Shown here: positions 14,936 to 29,046 of the stretch, piece by piece
How the letters are laid out: each line of letters begins with the position of its first letter
Numbering within the stretch: position 1 is the stretch's first letter
Assembly: GCA_964057225.1 (NCBI GenBank)
Contig: OZ059899.1
Coordinates: 10,602,001 to 10,666,000 of the forward strand
Reading direction: 5' to 3'
From: Auanema rhodensis
Lineage: Eukaryota > Nematoda > Chromadorea > Rhabditida > Rhabditidae
Length of the DNA stretch: 64,000 nucleotides
Notes under the pieces: generated by a model
Seen by the model: the letters and a program-made list of their open reading frames with translations, nothing else
Told to the model about the DNA's origin: nothing
The model's database searches: none
Made by a program: the position numbers and the translations under genes

Positions 14936-17115
14936 TAAATTTTTTTCATTTCACTTGTCATTTACAAAAATCAAATTTATCTTCTTCAACGATTATTTTT
15001 GCAATGTGTCATGAAAATTTCTTAATTGAACAAAACGTTTTTTGAGAAGTTTTTTTGTTGTCAACATATATATTTTCCTGGAATTCGAAAGCATTTGGGA
15101 TGGAAATTAGAAAGAAAAGAACTAGTTTTTCCTACTTTAAAACAAACAATAAGAAATAAAATGAAAAAGATTGTTAGATATCCAATTTAAACTTATACAT
15201 TTACTTCGATAAAGAGCCTATTAGTTTGAAATTTTATGTCTTACAGTTCTCCAACAGAACAGACTGATCCTGATTTCTCTATGATTACATAAAACTCTCG
15301 TTTGATATAAAAAAAGAAGAGGAATAACGTTTCCAGGATGTCAATGATATCGAATCTAGTGATATCGTAGAAAAATGTAATGTCAGCTCCATAGGTTTTC
15401 TCTTAATTTCTCTCATCACAATTGTCTTAGTTTTTTTTCTCATAAGAGTTTCTGAAATCTTACGTGAACAAGGCCGTATATATTTTTTTCTGGAATTCGA
15501 AAGCATTTGGGATGGAAATTAGAAAGAAAAGAACTAGTTTTTCCTACTTTAAAACAAACAATAAGAAATAAAATAAAAAAGATTGTTAGATATCCAATTT
15601 AAACTTATACATTTACTTCGATAAAGAGCCTATTAGTTTGAAATTTTATGTCTTACAGTTCTCCAACAGAACAGACTGATCCTGATTTCTCTATGATTAC
15701 ATAAAACTCTCGTTTGATATAAAAAAAGAAGAGGAATAACGTTTCCAGGATGTCAATGATATCGAATCTAGTGATATCGTAGAAAAATGTAATGTCAGCT
15801 CCATAGGTTTTCTCTTAATTTCTCTCATCACAATTGTCTTAGTTTTTTTTCTCATAAGAGTTTCTGAAATCTTACGTGAACAAGGCCGTATATATTTTTT
15901 TCTGGAATTCGAAAGCATTTGGGATGGAAATTAGAAAGAAAAGAACTAGTTTTTCCTACTTTAAAACAAACAATAAGAAATAAAATAAAAAAGATTGTTA
16001 GATATCCAATTTAAACTTATACATTTACTTCGATAAAGAGCCTATTAGTTTGAAATTTTATGTCTTACAGTTCTCCAACAGAACAGACTGATCCTGATTT
16101 CTCTATGATTACATAAAACTCTCGTTTGATATACAAAAAGGAGAGGAATAACGTTTCCAGGATGTCAATGATATCGAATCTAGTGATATTGTAGAAAAAT
16201 GTAATGTCAGCTCCATAGGTTTTCTCTTAATTTCTCTCATCACAATTGTCTTAGTTTTTTTTCTCATTAGAGTTTCTGAAATCTTAGGTGAACAAGGCCG
16301 TATATATTTTTTTCTGGAATTCGAAAGCATTTGGGATGGACATTAGAAGGAAAAGAACTAGTTTTTCCTACTTTAAAACAAACAATAAGAAATAAAATAA
16401 AAAAGATTGTTAGATATCCAATTTAAACTTATACATTTACTTCGATAAAGAGCCTATTAGTTTGAAATTTTATGTCTTACAGTTCTCCAACAGAACAGAC
16501 TGATCCTGATTTCTCTATGATTACACAAAACTCTCGTTTGATATACAAAAAGGAGAGGAATAACGTTTCCAGGATATCAATGATATCGAATCTAGTGATA
16601 TTGTAGAAAAATGTAATGTCAGCTCCATAGTTTTTCTCTAAATTTCTCTCATCACAATAGTCTTATTTTTTTTTCATAAGAGTTTCTGAAATCTTAGTTG
16701 AACAAGGCCGTATATATTTTTTTCTGGAATTCGAAAGCATTTGGGATGGATATTAGAAGGAAAAGAACTAGTTTTTCCTACTTTAAAACAAACAATAAGA
16801 AATAAAATAAAAAAGATTGTTAGATATCCAATTTAAACTTATACATTTACTTTGATAAAGAGCCTATTAGTTTGAAATTTTATGTCTTACAGTTCTCCAA
16901 CAGAACAGACTGATCCTGATTTCTCTATGATTACATAAAACTCTCGTTTGATATAAAAAAAGAAGAGGAATAACGTTTCCAGGATGTCAATGATATCGAA
17001 TCTAGTGATATTGTAGAAAAATGTAATGTCAGCTCCATAGGTTTTCTCTTAATTTCTCTCATCACAATAGTCTTATTTTTTTTTCATAAGAGTTTCTGAA
17101 ATCTTAGTTGAACAA

Positions 17116-17188
17116 GGCCGCGTGGCGCAATGGATAACGCGTCTGCCTACGGAGCAGAAGATTGTAGGTTCGAATCCTGCCGTGGTCG
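17116..17188 (+). tRNA. tRNA-Arg (ACG), copy 2
   Basis: Identical in sequence class to copy 1 (T arm GTAGG/CCTGC, T loop TTCGAAT), followed by the same T-run terminator. It looks intact. It lies 2,253 bp after copy 1, with four plain monomers between. Confidence 0.92.
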
Positions 17189-18546
17189 TAAATTTTTTTC
17201 ATTTCACTTGTCATTTACAAAAATCAAATTTATCTTCTTCAACGATTATTTTTGCAATGTGTCATGAAAATTTCTTAATTGAACAAAACGTTTTTTGAGA
17301 AGTTTTTTTGTTGTCAACATATATATTTTCCTGGAATTCGAAAGCATTTGGGATGGAAATTAGAAAGAAAAGAACTAGTTTTTCCTACTTTAAAACAAAC
17401 AATAAGAAATAAAATGAAAAAGATTGTTAGATATCCAATTTAAACTTATACATTTACTTCGATAAAGAGCCTATTAGTTTGAAATTTTATGTCTTACAGT
17501 TCTCCAACAGAACAGACTGATCCTGATTTCTCTATGATTACATAAAACTCTCGTTTGATATAAAAAAAGAAGAGGAATAACGTTTCCAGGATGTCAATGA
17601 TATCGAATCTAGTGATATCGTAGAAAAATGTAATGTCAGCTCCATAGGTTTTCTCTTAATTTCTCTCATCACAATTGTCTTAGTTTTTTTTCTCATAAGA
17701 GTTTCTGAAATCTTACGTGAACAAGGCCGTATATATTTTTTTCTGGAATTCGAAAGCATTTGGGATGGAAATTAGAAAGAAAAGAACTAGTTTTTCCTAC
17801 TTTAAAACAAACAATAAGAAATAAAATAAAAAAGATTGTTAGATATCCAATTTAAACTTATACATTTACTTCGATAAAGAGCCTATTAGTTTGAAATTTT
17901 ATGTCTTACAGTTCTCCAACAGAACAGACTGATCCTGATTTCTCTATGATTACATAAAACTCTCGTTTGATATAAAAAAAGAAGAGGAATAACGTTTCCA
18001 GGATGTCAATGATATCGAATCTAGTGATATCGTAGAAAAATGTAATGTCAGCTCCATAGGTTTTCTCTTAATTTCTCTCATCACAATTGTCTTAGTTTTT
18101 TTTCTCATAAGAGTTTCTGAAATCTTACGTGAACAAGGCCGTATATATTTTTTTCTGGAATTCGAAAGCATTTGGGATGGAAATTAGAAAGAAAAGAACT
18201 AGTTTTTCCTACTTTAAAACAAACAATAAGAAATAAAATAAAAAAGATTGTTAGATATCCAATTTAAACTTATACATTTACTTCGATAAAGAGCCTATTA
18301 GTTTGAAATTTTATGTCTTACAGTTCTCCAACAGAACAGACTGATCCTGATTTCTCTATGATTACATAAAACTCTCGTTTGATATACAAAAAGGAGAGGA
18401 ATAATGTTTCCAGGATATCAATGATATCGAATCTAGTGATATTGTAGAAAAATGTAATGTCAGCTCCATAGTTTTTCTCTTAATTTCTCTCATCACAATA
18501 GTCTTAGTTTTTTCTCATAAGAGTTTCTGAAATCTTAGTTGAACAA

Positions 18547-18619
18547 GGCCGCGTGGCGCAATGGATAACGCGTCTGCCTACGGAGCAGAAGATTGTAGGT
18601 TCGAATCCTGTCGTGGTCG
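18547..18619 (+). tRNA. tRNA-Arg (ACG), copy 3
   Basis: Same cloverleaf with a T-stem change to GTAGG/CCTGT, which turns the first T-stem pair into a G-U wobble. The B box is intact and the T run follows. Likely foldable. Copies 7, 12 and 14 share this allele. Confidence 0.9.
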
Positions 18620-19977
18620 TAAATTTTTTTCATTTCACTTGTCATTTACAAAAATCAAATTTATCTTCTTCAACGATTATTTTTGCAATGTGTCATGAAA
18701 ATTTCTTAATTGAACAAAACGTTTTTTGAGAAGTTTTTTTGTTGTCAACATATATATTTTCCTGGAATTCGAAAGCATTTGGGATGGAAATTAGAAAGAA
18801 AAGAACTAGTTTTTCCTACTTTAAAACAAACAATAAGAAATAAAATGAAAAAGATTGTTAGATATCCAATTTAAACTTATACATTTACTTCGATAAAGAG
18901 CCTATTAGTTTGAAATTTTATGTCTTACAGTTCTCCAACAGAACAGACTGATCCTGATTTCTCTATGATTACATAAAACTCTCGTTTGATATAAAAAAAG
19001 AAGAGGAATAACGTTTCCAGGATGTCAATGATATCGAATCTAGTGATATCGTAGAAAAATGTAATGTCAGCTCCATAGGTTTTCTCTTAATTTCTCTCAT
19101 CACAATTGTCTTAGTTTTTTTTCTCATAAGAGTTTCTGAAATCTTACGTGAACAAGGCCGTATATATTTTTTTCTGGAATTCGAAAGCATTTGGGATGGA
19201 AATTAGAAAGAAAAGAACTAGTTTTTCCTACTTTAAAACAAACAATAAGAAATAAAATAAAAAAGATTGTTAGATATCCAATTTAAACTTATACATTTAC
19301 TTCGATAAAGAGCCTATTAGTTTGAAATTTTATGTCTTACAGTTCTCCAACAGAACAGACTGATCCTGATTTCTCTATGATCACATAAAACTCTCGTTTG
19401 ATATGAAAAAAGAAGAGGAATAACGTTTCCAGGATGTCAATGATATCGAATCTAGTGATATTGTAGAAAAATGTAATGTCAGCTCCATAGGTTTTCTCTC
19501 AATTTCTCTCATCACAATTGTCTTAGTTTTTTTTCTCATAAGAGTTTCTGAAATCTTAGGTGAACAAGGCCGTATATATTTTTTTCTGGAATTCGAAAGC
19601 ATTTGGGATGGAAATTAGAAGGAAAAGAACTAGTTTTTCCTACTTTAAAACAAACAATAAGAAATAAAATAAAAAAGATTGTTAGATATCCAATTTAAAC
19701 TTATACATTTACTTTGATAAAGAGCCTATTAGTTTGAAATTTTATGTCTTACAGTTCTCTAACAGAACAGACTGATTCTGATTTCTCTATGATTACATAA
19801 AATTCTCGTTTGATATACACAAAGGAGAGGAATAACGTTTCCAGGATATCAATGATATCGAATCTAGTGATATTGTAGAAAAATGTAATGTCAGCTCCAT
19901 AGTTTTTCTCTTAATTTCTCTCATCACAATAGTCTTATTTTTTTTTCATAAGAGTTTCTGAAATCTTAGTTGAACAA

Positions 19978-20050
19978 GGCCGCGTGGCGCAATGGATAAC
20001 GCGTCTGCCTACGGAGCAGAAGATTGTAGGGTCGAATCCTGCCGTGGTCG
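19978..20050 (+). tRNA. tRNA-Arg (ACG), copy 4, altered T loop
   Basis: Same gene with the first T-loop base (position 54) changed from T to G, giving GGGTCGAATCC in the B box. This position is normally invariant T in elongator tRNAs and is a core B-box base. The copy may be poorly transcribed or unstable (inference). The 3' tail also belongs to a distinct variant (GTCATTCACAAAAATC, GTTTCATAAAAATTTCACAG). Confidence 0.85.
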
Positions 20051-21820
20051 TAAATTTTTTTCATTTCACTTGTCATTCACAAAAATCAAATTTATCTTCT
20101 TCAACGATTATTTTTGCAATGTTTCATAAAAATTTCACAGTTGAACAAAACGTTTTTTAAGAATTTTTTTTGTTGTCAACATATATATTTTCCTGGAATT
20201 CGAAAGCATTTGGGATGGAAATTAGAAAGAAAAGAACTAGTTTTTCCTATTTTAAAACAAACAAAAAAAAATAAAATGAAAAAGATTGTTAGATATCCAA
20301 TTTAAACTTATACATTTACTTCGATAAAGAGCCTATTAGTTTGAAATTTTATGTCTTACAGTTCTCCAACAGAACAGACTGATCCTGATTTCTCTATGAT
20401 TACATAAAACTCTCGTTTGATATAAAAAAAGAAGAGGAATAACGTTTCCAGGATGTCAATGATATCGAATCTAGTGATATTGTAGAAAAATGTAATGTCA
20501 GCTCCATAGGTTTTCTCTTAATTTCTCTCATCACAATTGTCTTAGTTTTTTTTCTCATAAGAGTTTTCGAAATCTTAGGTGAACAAGGCCGTATATATTT
20601 TTTTCTGGAATTCGAAAGCATTTGGGATGGAAATTAGAAAGAAAAAAACTAGTTTTTCCTACTTTAAAACAAACAATAAGAAATAAAATGAAAAAGATTG
20701 TTAGATATCCAATTTAAACTTATACATTTACTTCGATAAAGAGCCTATTAGTTTGAAATTTTATGTCTTACAGTTCTCCAACAGAACAGACTGATCCTGA
20801 TTTCTCTATGATTACATAAAACTCTCGTTTGATATAAAAAAAGAAGAGGAATAACGTTTCCAGGATGTCAATGATATCGAATCTAGTGATATCGTAGAAA
20901 AATGTAATGTCAGCTCCATAGGTTTTCTCTTAAGTTCTCTCATCACAATTGTCTTAGTTTTTTTTCTCATAAGAGTTTCTGAAATCTTACGTGAACAAGG
21001 CCGTATATATTTTTTTCTGGAATTCGAAAGCATTTGGGATGGAAATTAGAAAGAAAAGAACTAGTTTTTCCTACTTTAAAACAAACAATAAGAAATAAAA
21101 TAAAAAAGATTGTTAGATATCCAATTTAAACTTATACATTTACTTCGATAAAGAGCCTATTAGTTTGAAATTTTATGTCTTACAGTTCTCCAACAGAACA
21201 GACTGATCCTGATTTCTCTATGATCACATAAAACTCTCGTTTGATATGAAAAAAGAAGAGGAATAACGTTTCCAGGATGTCAATGATATCGAATCTAGTG
21301 ATATTGTAGAAAAATGTAATGTCAGCTCCATAGGTTTTCTCTCAATTTCTCTCATCACAATTGTCTTAGTTTTTTTTCTCATAAGAGTTTCTGAAATCTT
21401 AGGTGAACAAGGCCGTATATTTTTTTTTCTGGAATTCGAAAGCATTTGGGATGGAAATTAGAAGGAAAAGAACTAGTTTTTCCTACTTTAAAACAAACAA
21501 TAAGAAATAAAATAAAAAAGATTGTTAGATATCCAATTTAAACTTATACATTTACTTTGATAAAGAGCCTATTAGTTTGAAATTTTATGTCTTACAGTTC
21601 TCTAACAGAACAGACTGATTCTGATTTCTCTATGATTACATAAAATTCTCGTTTGATATACACAAAGGAGAGGAATAACGTTTCCAGGATATCAATGATA
21701 TCGAATCTAGTGATATTGTAGAAAAATGTAATGTCAGCTCCATAGTTTTTCTCTTAATTTCTCTCATCACAATAGTCTTATTTTTTTTTCATAAGAGTTT
21801 CTGAAATCTTAGTTGAACAA

Positions 21821-21893
21821 GGCCGCGTGGCGCAATGGATAACGCGTCTGCCTACGGAGCAGAAGATTGTAGGGTCGAATCCTGCCGTGGTCG
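21821..21893 (+). tRNA. tRNA-Arg (ACG), copy 5, altered T loop
   Basis: Carries the T54G allele and the same tail variant as copy 4, from which it lies 1,843 bp (three plain monomers plus one cassette monomer). Confidence 0.85.
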
Positions 21894-23249
21894 TAAATTT
21901 TTTTCATTTCACTTGTCATTCACAAAAATCAAATTTATCTTCTTCAACGATTATTTTTGCAATGTTTCATAAAAATTTCACAGTTGAACAAAACGTTTTT
22001 TAAGAATTTTTTTTGTTGTCAACATATATATTTTCCTGGAATTCGAAAGCATTTGGGATGGAAATTAGAAAGAAAAGAACTAGTTTTTCCTATTTTAAAA
22101 CAAACAAAAAAAAATAAAATGAAAAAGATTGTTAGATATCCAATTTAAACTTATACATTTACTTCGATAAAGAGCCTATTAGTTTGAAATTTTATGTCTT
22201 ACAGTTCTCCAACAGAACAGACTGATCCTGATTTCTCTATGATTACATAAAACTCTCGTTTGATATACAAAAAGGAGAGGAATAACGTTTCCAGGATGTC
22301 AATGATATCGAATCTAGTGATATTGTAGAAAAATGTAATGTCAGCTCCATAGGTTTTCTCTTAATTTCTCTCATCACAATTGTCTTAGTTTTTTTTCTCA
22401 TTAGAGTTTCTGAAATCTTAGGTGAACAAGGCCGTATATATTTTTTTCTGGAATTCGAAAGCATTTGGGATGGACATTAGAAGGAAAAGAACTAGTTTTT
22501 CCTACTTTAAAACAAACAATAAGAAATAAAATAAAAAAGATTGTTAGATATCCAATTTAAACTTATACATTTACTTCGATAAAGAGCCTATTAGTTTGAA
22601 ATTTTATGTCTTACAGTTCTCCAACAGAACAGACTGATCCTGATTTCTCTATGATTACACAAAACTCTCGTTTGATATACAAAAAGGAGAGGAATAACGT
22701 TTCCAGGATATCAATGATATCGAATCTAGTGATATTGTAGAAAAATGTAATGTCAGCTCCATAGTTTTTCTCTAAATTTCTCTCATCACAATAGTCTTAT
22801 TTTTTTTTCATAAGAGTTTCTGAAATCTTAGTTGAACAAGGCCGTATATATTTTTTTCTGGAATTCGAAAGCATTTGGGATGGATATTAGAAGGAAAAGA
22901 ACTAGTTTTTCCTACTTTAAAACAAACAATAAGAAATAAAATAAAAAAGATTGTTAGATATCCAATTTAAACTTATACATTTACTTTGATAAAGAGCCTA
23001 TTAGTTTGAAATTTTATGTCTTACAGTTCTCCAACAGAACAGACTGATCCTGATTTCTCTATGATTACATAAAACTCTCGTTTGATATAAAAAAAGAAGA
23101 GGAATAACGTTTCCAGGATGTCAATGATATCGAATCTAGTGATATTGTAGAAAAATGTAATGTCAGCTCCATAGGTTTTCTCTTAATTTCTCTCATCACA
23201 ATAGTCTTATTTTTTTTTCATAAGAGTTTCTGAAATCTTAGTTGAACAA

Positions 23250-23322
23250 GGCCGCGTGGCGCAATGGATAACGCGTCTGCCTACGGAGCAGAAGATTGTA
23301 GGTTCGAATCCTGCCGTGGTCG
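23250..23322 (+). tRNA. tRNA-Arg (ACG), copy 6
   Basis: Same allele as copies 1 and 2 (intact B box, CCTGC). It is the counterpart of copy 2 in the 6,134-bp duplication. T-run terminator present. Confidence 0.92.
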
Positions 23323-24680
23323 TAAATTTTTTTCATTTCACTTGTCATTTACAAAAATCAAATTTATCTTCTTCAACGATTATTTTTGCAATGTGTCATG
23401 AAAATTTCTTAATTGAACAAAACGTTTTTTGAGAAGTTTTTTTGTTGTCAACATATATATTTTCCTGGAATTCGAAAGCATTTGGGATGGAAATTAGAAA
23501 GAAAAGAACTAGTTTTTCCTACTTTAAAACAAACAATAAGAAATAAAATGAAAAAGATTGTTAGATATCCAATTTAAACTTATACATTTACTTCGATAAA
23601 GAGCCTATTAGTTTGAAATTTTATGTCTTACAGTTCTCCAACAGAACAGACTGATCCTGATTTCTCTATGATTACATAAAACTCTCGTTTGATATAAAAA
23701 AAGAAGAGGAATAACGTTTCCAGGATGTCAATGATATCGAATCTAGTGATATCGTAGAAAAATGTAATGTCAGCTCCATAGGTTTTCTCTTAATTTCTCT
23801 CATCACAATTGTCTTAGTTTTTTTTCTCATAAGAGTTTCTGAAATCTTACGTGAACAAGGCCGTATATATTTTTTTCTGGAATTCGAAAGCATTTGGGAT
23901 GGAAATTAGAAAGAAAAGAACTAGTTTTTCCTACTTTAAAACAAACAATAAGAAATAAAATAAAAAAGATTGTTAGATATCCAATTTAAACTTATACATT
24001 TACTTCGATAAAGAGCCTATTAGTTTGAAATTTTATGTCTTACAGTTCTCCAACAGAACAGACTGATCCTGATTTCTCTATGATTACATAAAACTCTCGT
24101 TTGATATAAAAAAAGAAGAGCAATAACGTTTCCAGGATGTCAATGATATCGAATCTAGTGATATCGTAGAAAAATGTAATGTCAGCTCCATAGGTTTTCT
24201 CTTAATTTCTCTCATCACAATTGTCTTAGTTTTTTTTCTCATAAGAGTTTCTGAAATCTTACGTGAACAAGGCCGTATATATTTTTTTCTGGAATTCGAA
24301 AGCATTTGGGATGGAAATTAGAAAGAAAAGAACTAGTTTTTCCTACTTTAAAACAAACAATAAGAAATAAAATAAAAAAGATTGTTAGATATCCAATTTA
24401 AACTTATACATTTACTTCGATAAAGAGCCTATTAGTTTGAAATTTTATGTCTTACAGTTCTCCAACAGAACAGACTGATCCTGATTTCTCTATGATTACA
24501 TAAAACTCTCGTTTGATATACAAAAAGGAGAGGAATAATGTTTCCAGGATATCAATGATATCGAATCTAGTGATATTGTAGAAAAATGTAATGTCAGCTC
24601 CATAGTTTTTCTCTTAATTTCTCTCATCACAATAGTCTTAGTTTTTTCTCATAAGAGTTTCTGAAATCTTAGTTGAACAA

Positions 24681-24753
24681 GGCCGCGTGGCGCAATGGAT
24701 AACGCGTCTGCCTACGGAGCAGAAGATTGTAGGTTCGAATCCTGTCGTGGTCG
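24681..24753 (+). tRNA. tRNA-Arg (ACG), copy 7
   Basis: Same allele as copy 3 (CCTGT wobble in the T stem), of which it is the counterpart in the 6,134-bp duplication. Otherwise intact. Confidence 0.9.
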
Positions 24754-26111
24754 TAAATTTTTTTCATTTCACTTGTCATTTACAAAAATCAAATTTATCT
24801 TCTTCAACGATTATTTTTGCAATGTGTCATGAAAATTTCTTAATTGAACAAAACGTTTTTTGAGAAGTTTTTTTGTTGTCAACATATATATTTTCCTGGA
24901 ATTCGAAAGCATTTGGGATGGAAATTAGAAAGAAAAGAACTAGTTTTTCCTACTTTAAAACAAACAATAAGAAATAAAATGAAAAAGATTGTTAGATATC
25001 CAATTTAAACTTATACATTTACTTCGATAAAGAGCCTATTAGTTTGAAATTTTATGTCTTACAGTTCTCCAACAGAACAGACTGATCCTGATTTCTCTAT
25101 GATTACATAAAACTCTCGTTTGATATAAAAAAAGAAGAGGAATAACGTTTCCAGGATGTCAATGATATCGAATCTAGTGATATCGTAGAAAAATGTAATG
25201 TCAGCTCCATAGGTTTTCTCTTAATTTCTCTCATCACAATTGTCTTAGTTTTTTTTCTCATAAGAGTTTCTGAAATCTTACGTGAACAAGGCCGTATATA
25301 TTTTTTTCTGGAATTCGAAAGCATTTGGGATGGAAATTAGAAAGAAAAGAACTAGTTTTTCCTACTTTAAAACAAACAATAAGAAATAAAATAAAAAAGA
25401 TTGTTAGATATCCAATTTAAACTTATACATTTACTTCGATAAAGAGCCTATTAGTTTGAAATTTTATGTCTTACAGTTCTCCAACAGAACAGACTGATCC
25501 TGATTTCTCTATGATCACATAAAACTCTCGTTTGATATGAAAAAAGAAGAGGAATAACGTTTCCAGGATGTCAATGATATCGAATCTAGTGATATTGTAG
25601 AAAAATGTAATGTCAGCTCCATAGGTTTTCTCTCAATTTCTCTCATCACAATTGTCTTAGTTTTTTTTCTCATAAGAGTTTCTGAAATCTTAGGTGAACA
25701 AGGCCGTATATATTTTTTTCTGGAATTCGAAAGCATTTGGGATGGAAATTAGAAGGAAAAGAACTAGTTTTTCCTACTTTAAAACAAACAATAAGAAATA
25801 AAATAAAAAAGATTGTTAGATATCCAATTTAAACTTATACATTTACTTTGATAAAGAGCCTATTAGTTTGAAATTTTATGTCTTACAGTTCTCTAACAGA
25901 ACAGACTGATTCTGATTTCTCTATGATTACATAAAATTCTCGTTTGATATACACAAAGGAGAGGAATAACGTTTCCAGGATATCAATGATATCGAATCTA
26001 GTGATATTGTAGAAAAATGTAATGTCAGCTCCATAGTTTTTCTCTTAATTTCTCTCATCACAATAGTCTTATTTTTTTTTCATAAGAGTTTCTGAAATCT
26101 TAGTTGAACAA

Positions 26112-26184
26112 GGCCGCGTGGCGCAATGGATAACGCGTCTGCCTACGGAGCAGAAGATTGTAGGGTCGAATCCTGCCGTGGTCG
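26112..26184 (+). tRNA. tRNA-Arg (ACG), copy 8, altered T loop
   Basis: T54G allele with the copy-4 type tail. It is the counterpart of copy 4 in the 6,134-bp duplication. Confidence 0.85.
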
Positions 26185-27130
26185 TAAATTTTTTTCATTT
26201 CACTTGTCATTCACAAAAATCAAATTTATCTTCTTCAACGATTATTTTTGCAATGTTTCATAAAAATTTCACAGTTGAACAAAACGTTTTTTAAGAATTT
26301 TTTTTGTTGTCAACATATATATTTTCCTGGAATTCGAAAGCATTTGGGATGGAAATTAGAAAGAAAAGAACTAGTTTTTCCTATTTTAAAACAAACAAAA
26401 AAAAATAAAATGAAAAAGATTGTTAGATATCCAATTTAAACTTATACATTTACTTCGATAAAGAGCCTATTAGTTTGAAATTTTATGTCTTACAGTTCTC
26501 CAACAGAACAGACTGATCCTGATTTCTCTATGATTACATAAAACTCTCGTTTGATATGAAAAAAGAAGAGGAATAACGTTTCCAGGATGTCAATGATATC
26601 GAATCTAGTGATATTGTAGAAAAATGTAATGTCAGCTCCATAGGTTTTCTCTCAATTTCTCTCATCACAATTGTCTTAGTTTTTTTTCTCATAAGAGTTT
26701 CTGAAATCTTAGGTGAACAAGGCCGTATATATTTTTTTCTGGAATTCGAAAGCATTTGGGATGGAAATTAGAAGGAAAAGAACTAGTTTTTCCTACTTTA
26801 AAACAAACAATAAGAAATAAAATAAAAAAGATTGTTAGATATCCAATTTAAACTTATACATTTACTTTGATAAAGAGCCTATTAGTTTGAAATTTTATGT
26901 CTTACAGTTCTCTAACAGAACAGACTGATTCTGATTTCTCTATGATTACATAAAATTCTCGTTTGATATACACAAAGGAGAGGAATAACGTTTCCAGGAT
27001 ATCAATGATATCGAATCTAGTGATATTGTAGAAAAATGTAATGTCAGCTCCATAGTTTTTCTCTTAATTTCTCTCATCACAATAGTCTTATTTTTTTTTC
27101 ATAAGAGTTTCTGAAATCTTAGTTGAACAA

Positions 27131-27203
27131 GGCCGCGTGGCGCAATGGATAACGCGTCTGCCTACGGAGCAGAAGATTGTAGGGTCGAATCCTGCCGTGG
27201 TCG
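27131..27203 (+). tRNA. tRNA-Arg (ACG), copy 9, altered T loop
   Basis: T54G allele. It lies only 1,019 bp after copy 8 (one plain monomer plus the cassette monomer), the shortest spacing in the array. Confidence 0.85.
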
Positions 27204-28973
27204 TAAATTTTTTTCATTTCACTTGTCATTCACAAAAATCAAATTTATCTTCTTCAACGATTATTTTTGCAATGTTTCATAAAAATTTCACAGTTGAACA
27301 AAACGTTTTTTAAGAATTTTTTTTGTTGTCAACATATATATTTTCCTGGAATTCGAAAGCATTTGGGATGGAAATTAGAAAGAAAAGAACTAGTTTTTCC
27401 TATTTTAAAACAAACAAAAAAAAATAAAATGAAAAAGATTGTTAGATATCCAATTTAAACTTATACATTTACTTCGATAAAGAGCCTATTAGTTTGAAAT
27501 TTTATGTCTTACAGTTCTCCAACAGAACAGACTGATCCTGATTTCTCTATGATTACATAAAACTCTCGTTTGATATAAAAAAAGAAGAGGAATAACGTTT
27601 CCAGGATGTCAATGATATCGAATCTAGTGATATTGTAGAAAAATGTAATGTCAGCTCCATAGGTTTTCTCTTAATTTCTCTCATCACAATTGTCTTAGTT
27701 TTTTTTCTCATAAGAGTTTTCGAAATCTTAGGTGAACAAGGCCGTATATATTTTTTTCTGGAATTCGAAAGCATTTGGGATGGAAATTAGAAAGAAAAAA
27801 ACTAGTTTTTCCTACTTTAAAACAAACAATAAGAAATAAAATGAAAAAGATTGTTAGATATCCAATTTAAACTTATACATTTACTTCGATAAAGAGCCTA
27901 TTAGTTTGAAATTTTATGTCTTACAGTTCTCCAACAGAACAGACTGATCCTGATTTCTCTATGATTACATAAAACTCTCGTTTGATATAAAAAAAGAAGA
28001 GGAATAACGTTTCCAGGATGTCAATGATATCGAATCTAGTGATATCGTAGAAAAATGTAATGTCAGCTCCATAGGTTTTCTCTTAATTTCTCTCATCACA
28101 ATTGTCTTAGTTTTTTTTCTCATAAGAGTTTCTGAAATCTTACGTGAACAAGGCCGTATATATTTTTTTCTGGAATTCGAAAGCATTTGGGATGGAAATT
28201 AGAAAGAAAAGAACTAGTTTTTCCTACTTTAAAACAAACAATAAGAAATAAAATAAAAAAGATTGTTAGATATCCAATTTAAACTTATACATTTACTTCG
28301 ATAAAGAGCCTATTAGTTTGAAATTTTATGTCTTACAGTTCTCCAACAGAACAGACTGATCCTGATTTCTCTATGATCACATAAAACTCTCGTTTGATAT
28401 GAAAAAAGAAGAGGAATAACGTTTCCAGGATGTCAATGATATCGAATCTAGTGATATTGTAGAAAAATGTAATGTCAGCTCCATAGGTTTTCTCTCAATT
28501 TCTCTCATCACAATTGTCTTAGTTTTTTTTCTCATAAGAGTTTCTGAAATCTTAGGTGAACAAGGCCGTATATATTTTTTTCTGGAATTCGAAAGCATTT
28601 GGGATGGAAATTAGAAGGAAAAGAACTAGTTTTTCCTACTTTAAAACAAACAATAAGAAATAAAATAAAAAAGATTGTTAGATATCCAATTTAAACTTAT
28701 ACATTTACTTTGATAAAGAGCCTATTAGTTTGAAATTTTATGTCTTACAGTTCTCTAACAGAACAGACTGATTCTGATTTCTCTATGATTACATAAAATT
28801 CTCGTTTGATATACACAAAGGAGAGGAATAACGTTTCCAGGATATCAATGATATCGAATCTAGTGATATTGTAGAAAAATGTAATGTCAGCTCCATAGTT
28901 TTTCTCTTAATTTCTCTCATCACAATAGTCTTATTTTTTTTTCATAAGAGTTTCTGAAATCTTAGTTGAACAA

Positions 28974-29046
28974 GGCCGCGTGGCGCAATGGATAACGCGT
29001 CTGCCTACGGAGCAGAAGATTGTAGGGTCGAATCCTGCCGTGGTCG
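28974..29046 (+). tRNA. tRNA-Arg (ACG), copy 10, altered T loop
   Basis: T54G allele. Second member of the tandem 1,843-bp higher-order series. Confidence 0.85.

Noticed and set aside
14863..15060. tRNA cassette as a freshly inserted tRNA-derived SINE
   Set aside because: No target-site duplication or A-rich tail, and the supposed empty monomers already contain the first five tRNA bases. Not fully excluded, but deletion fits better.
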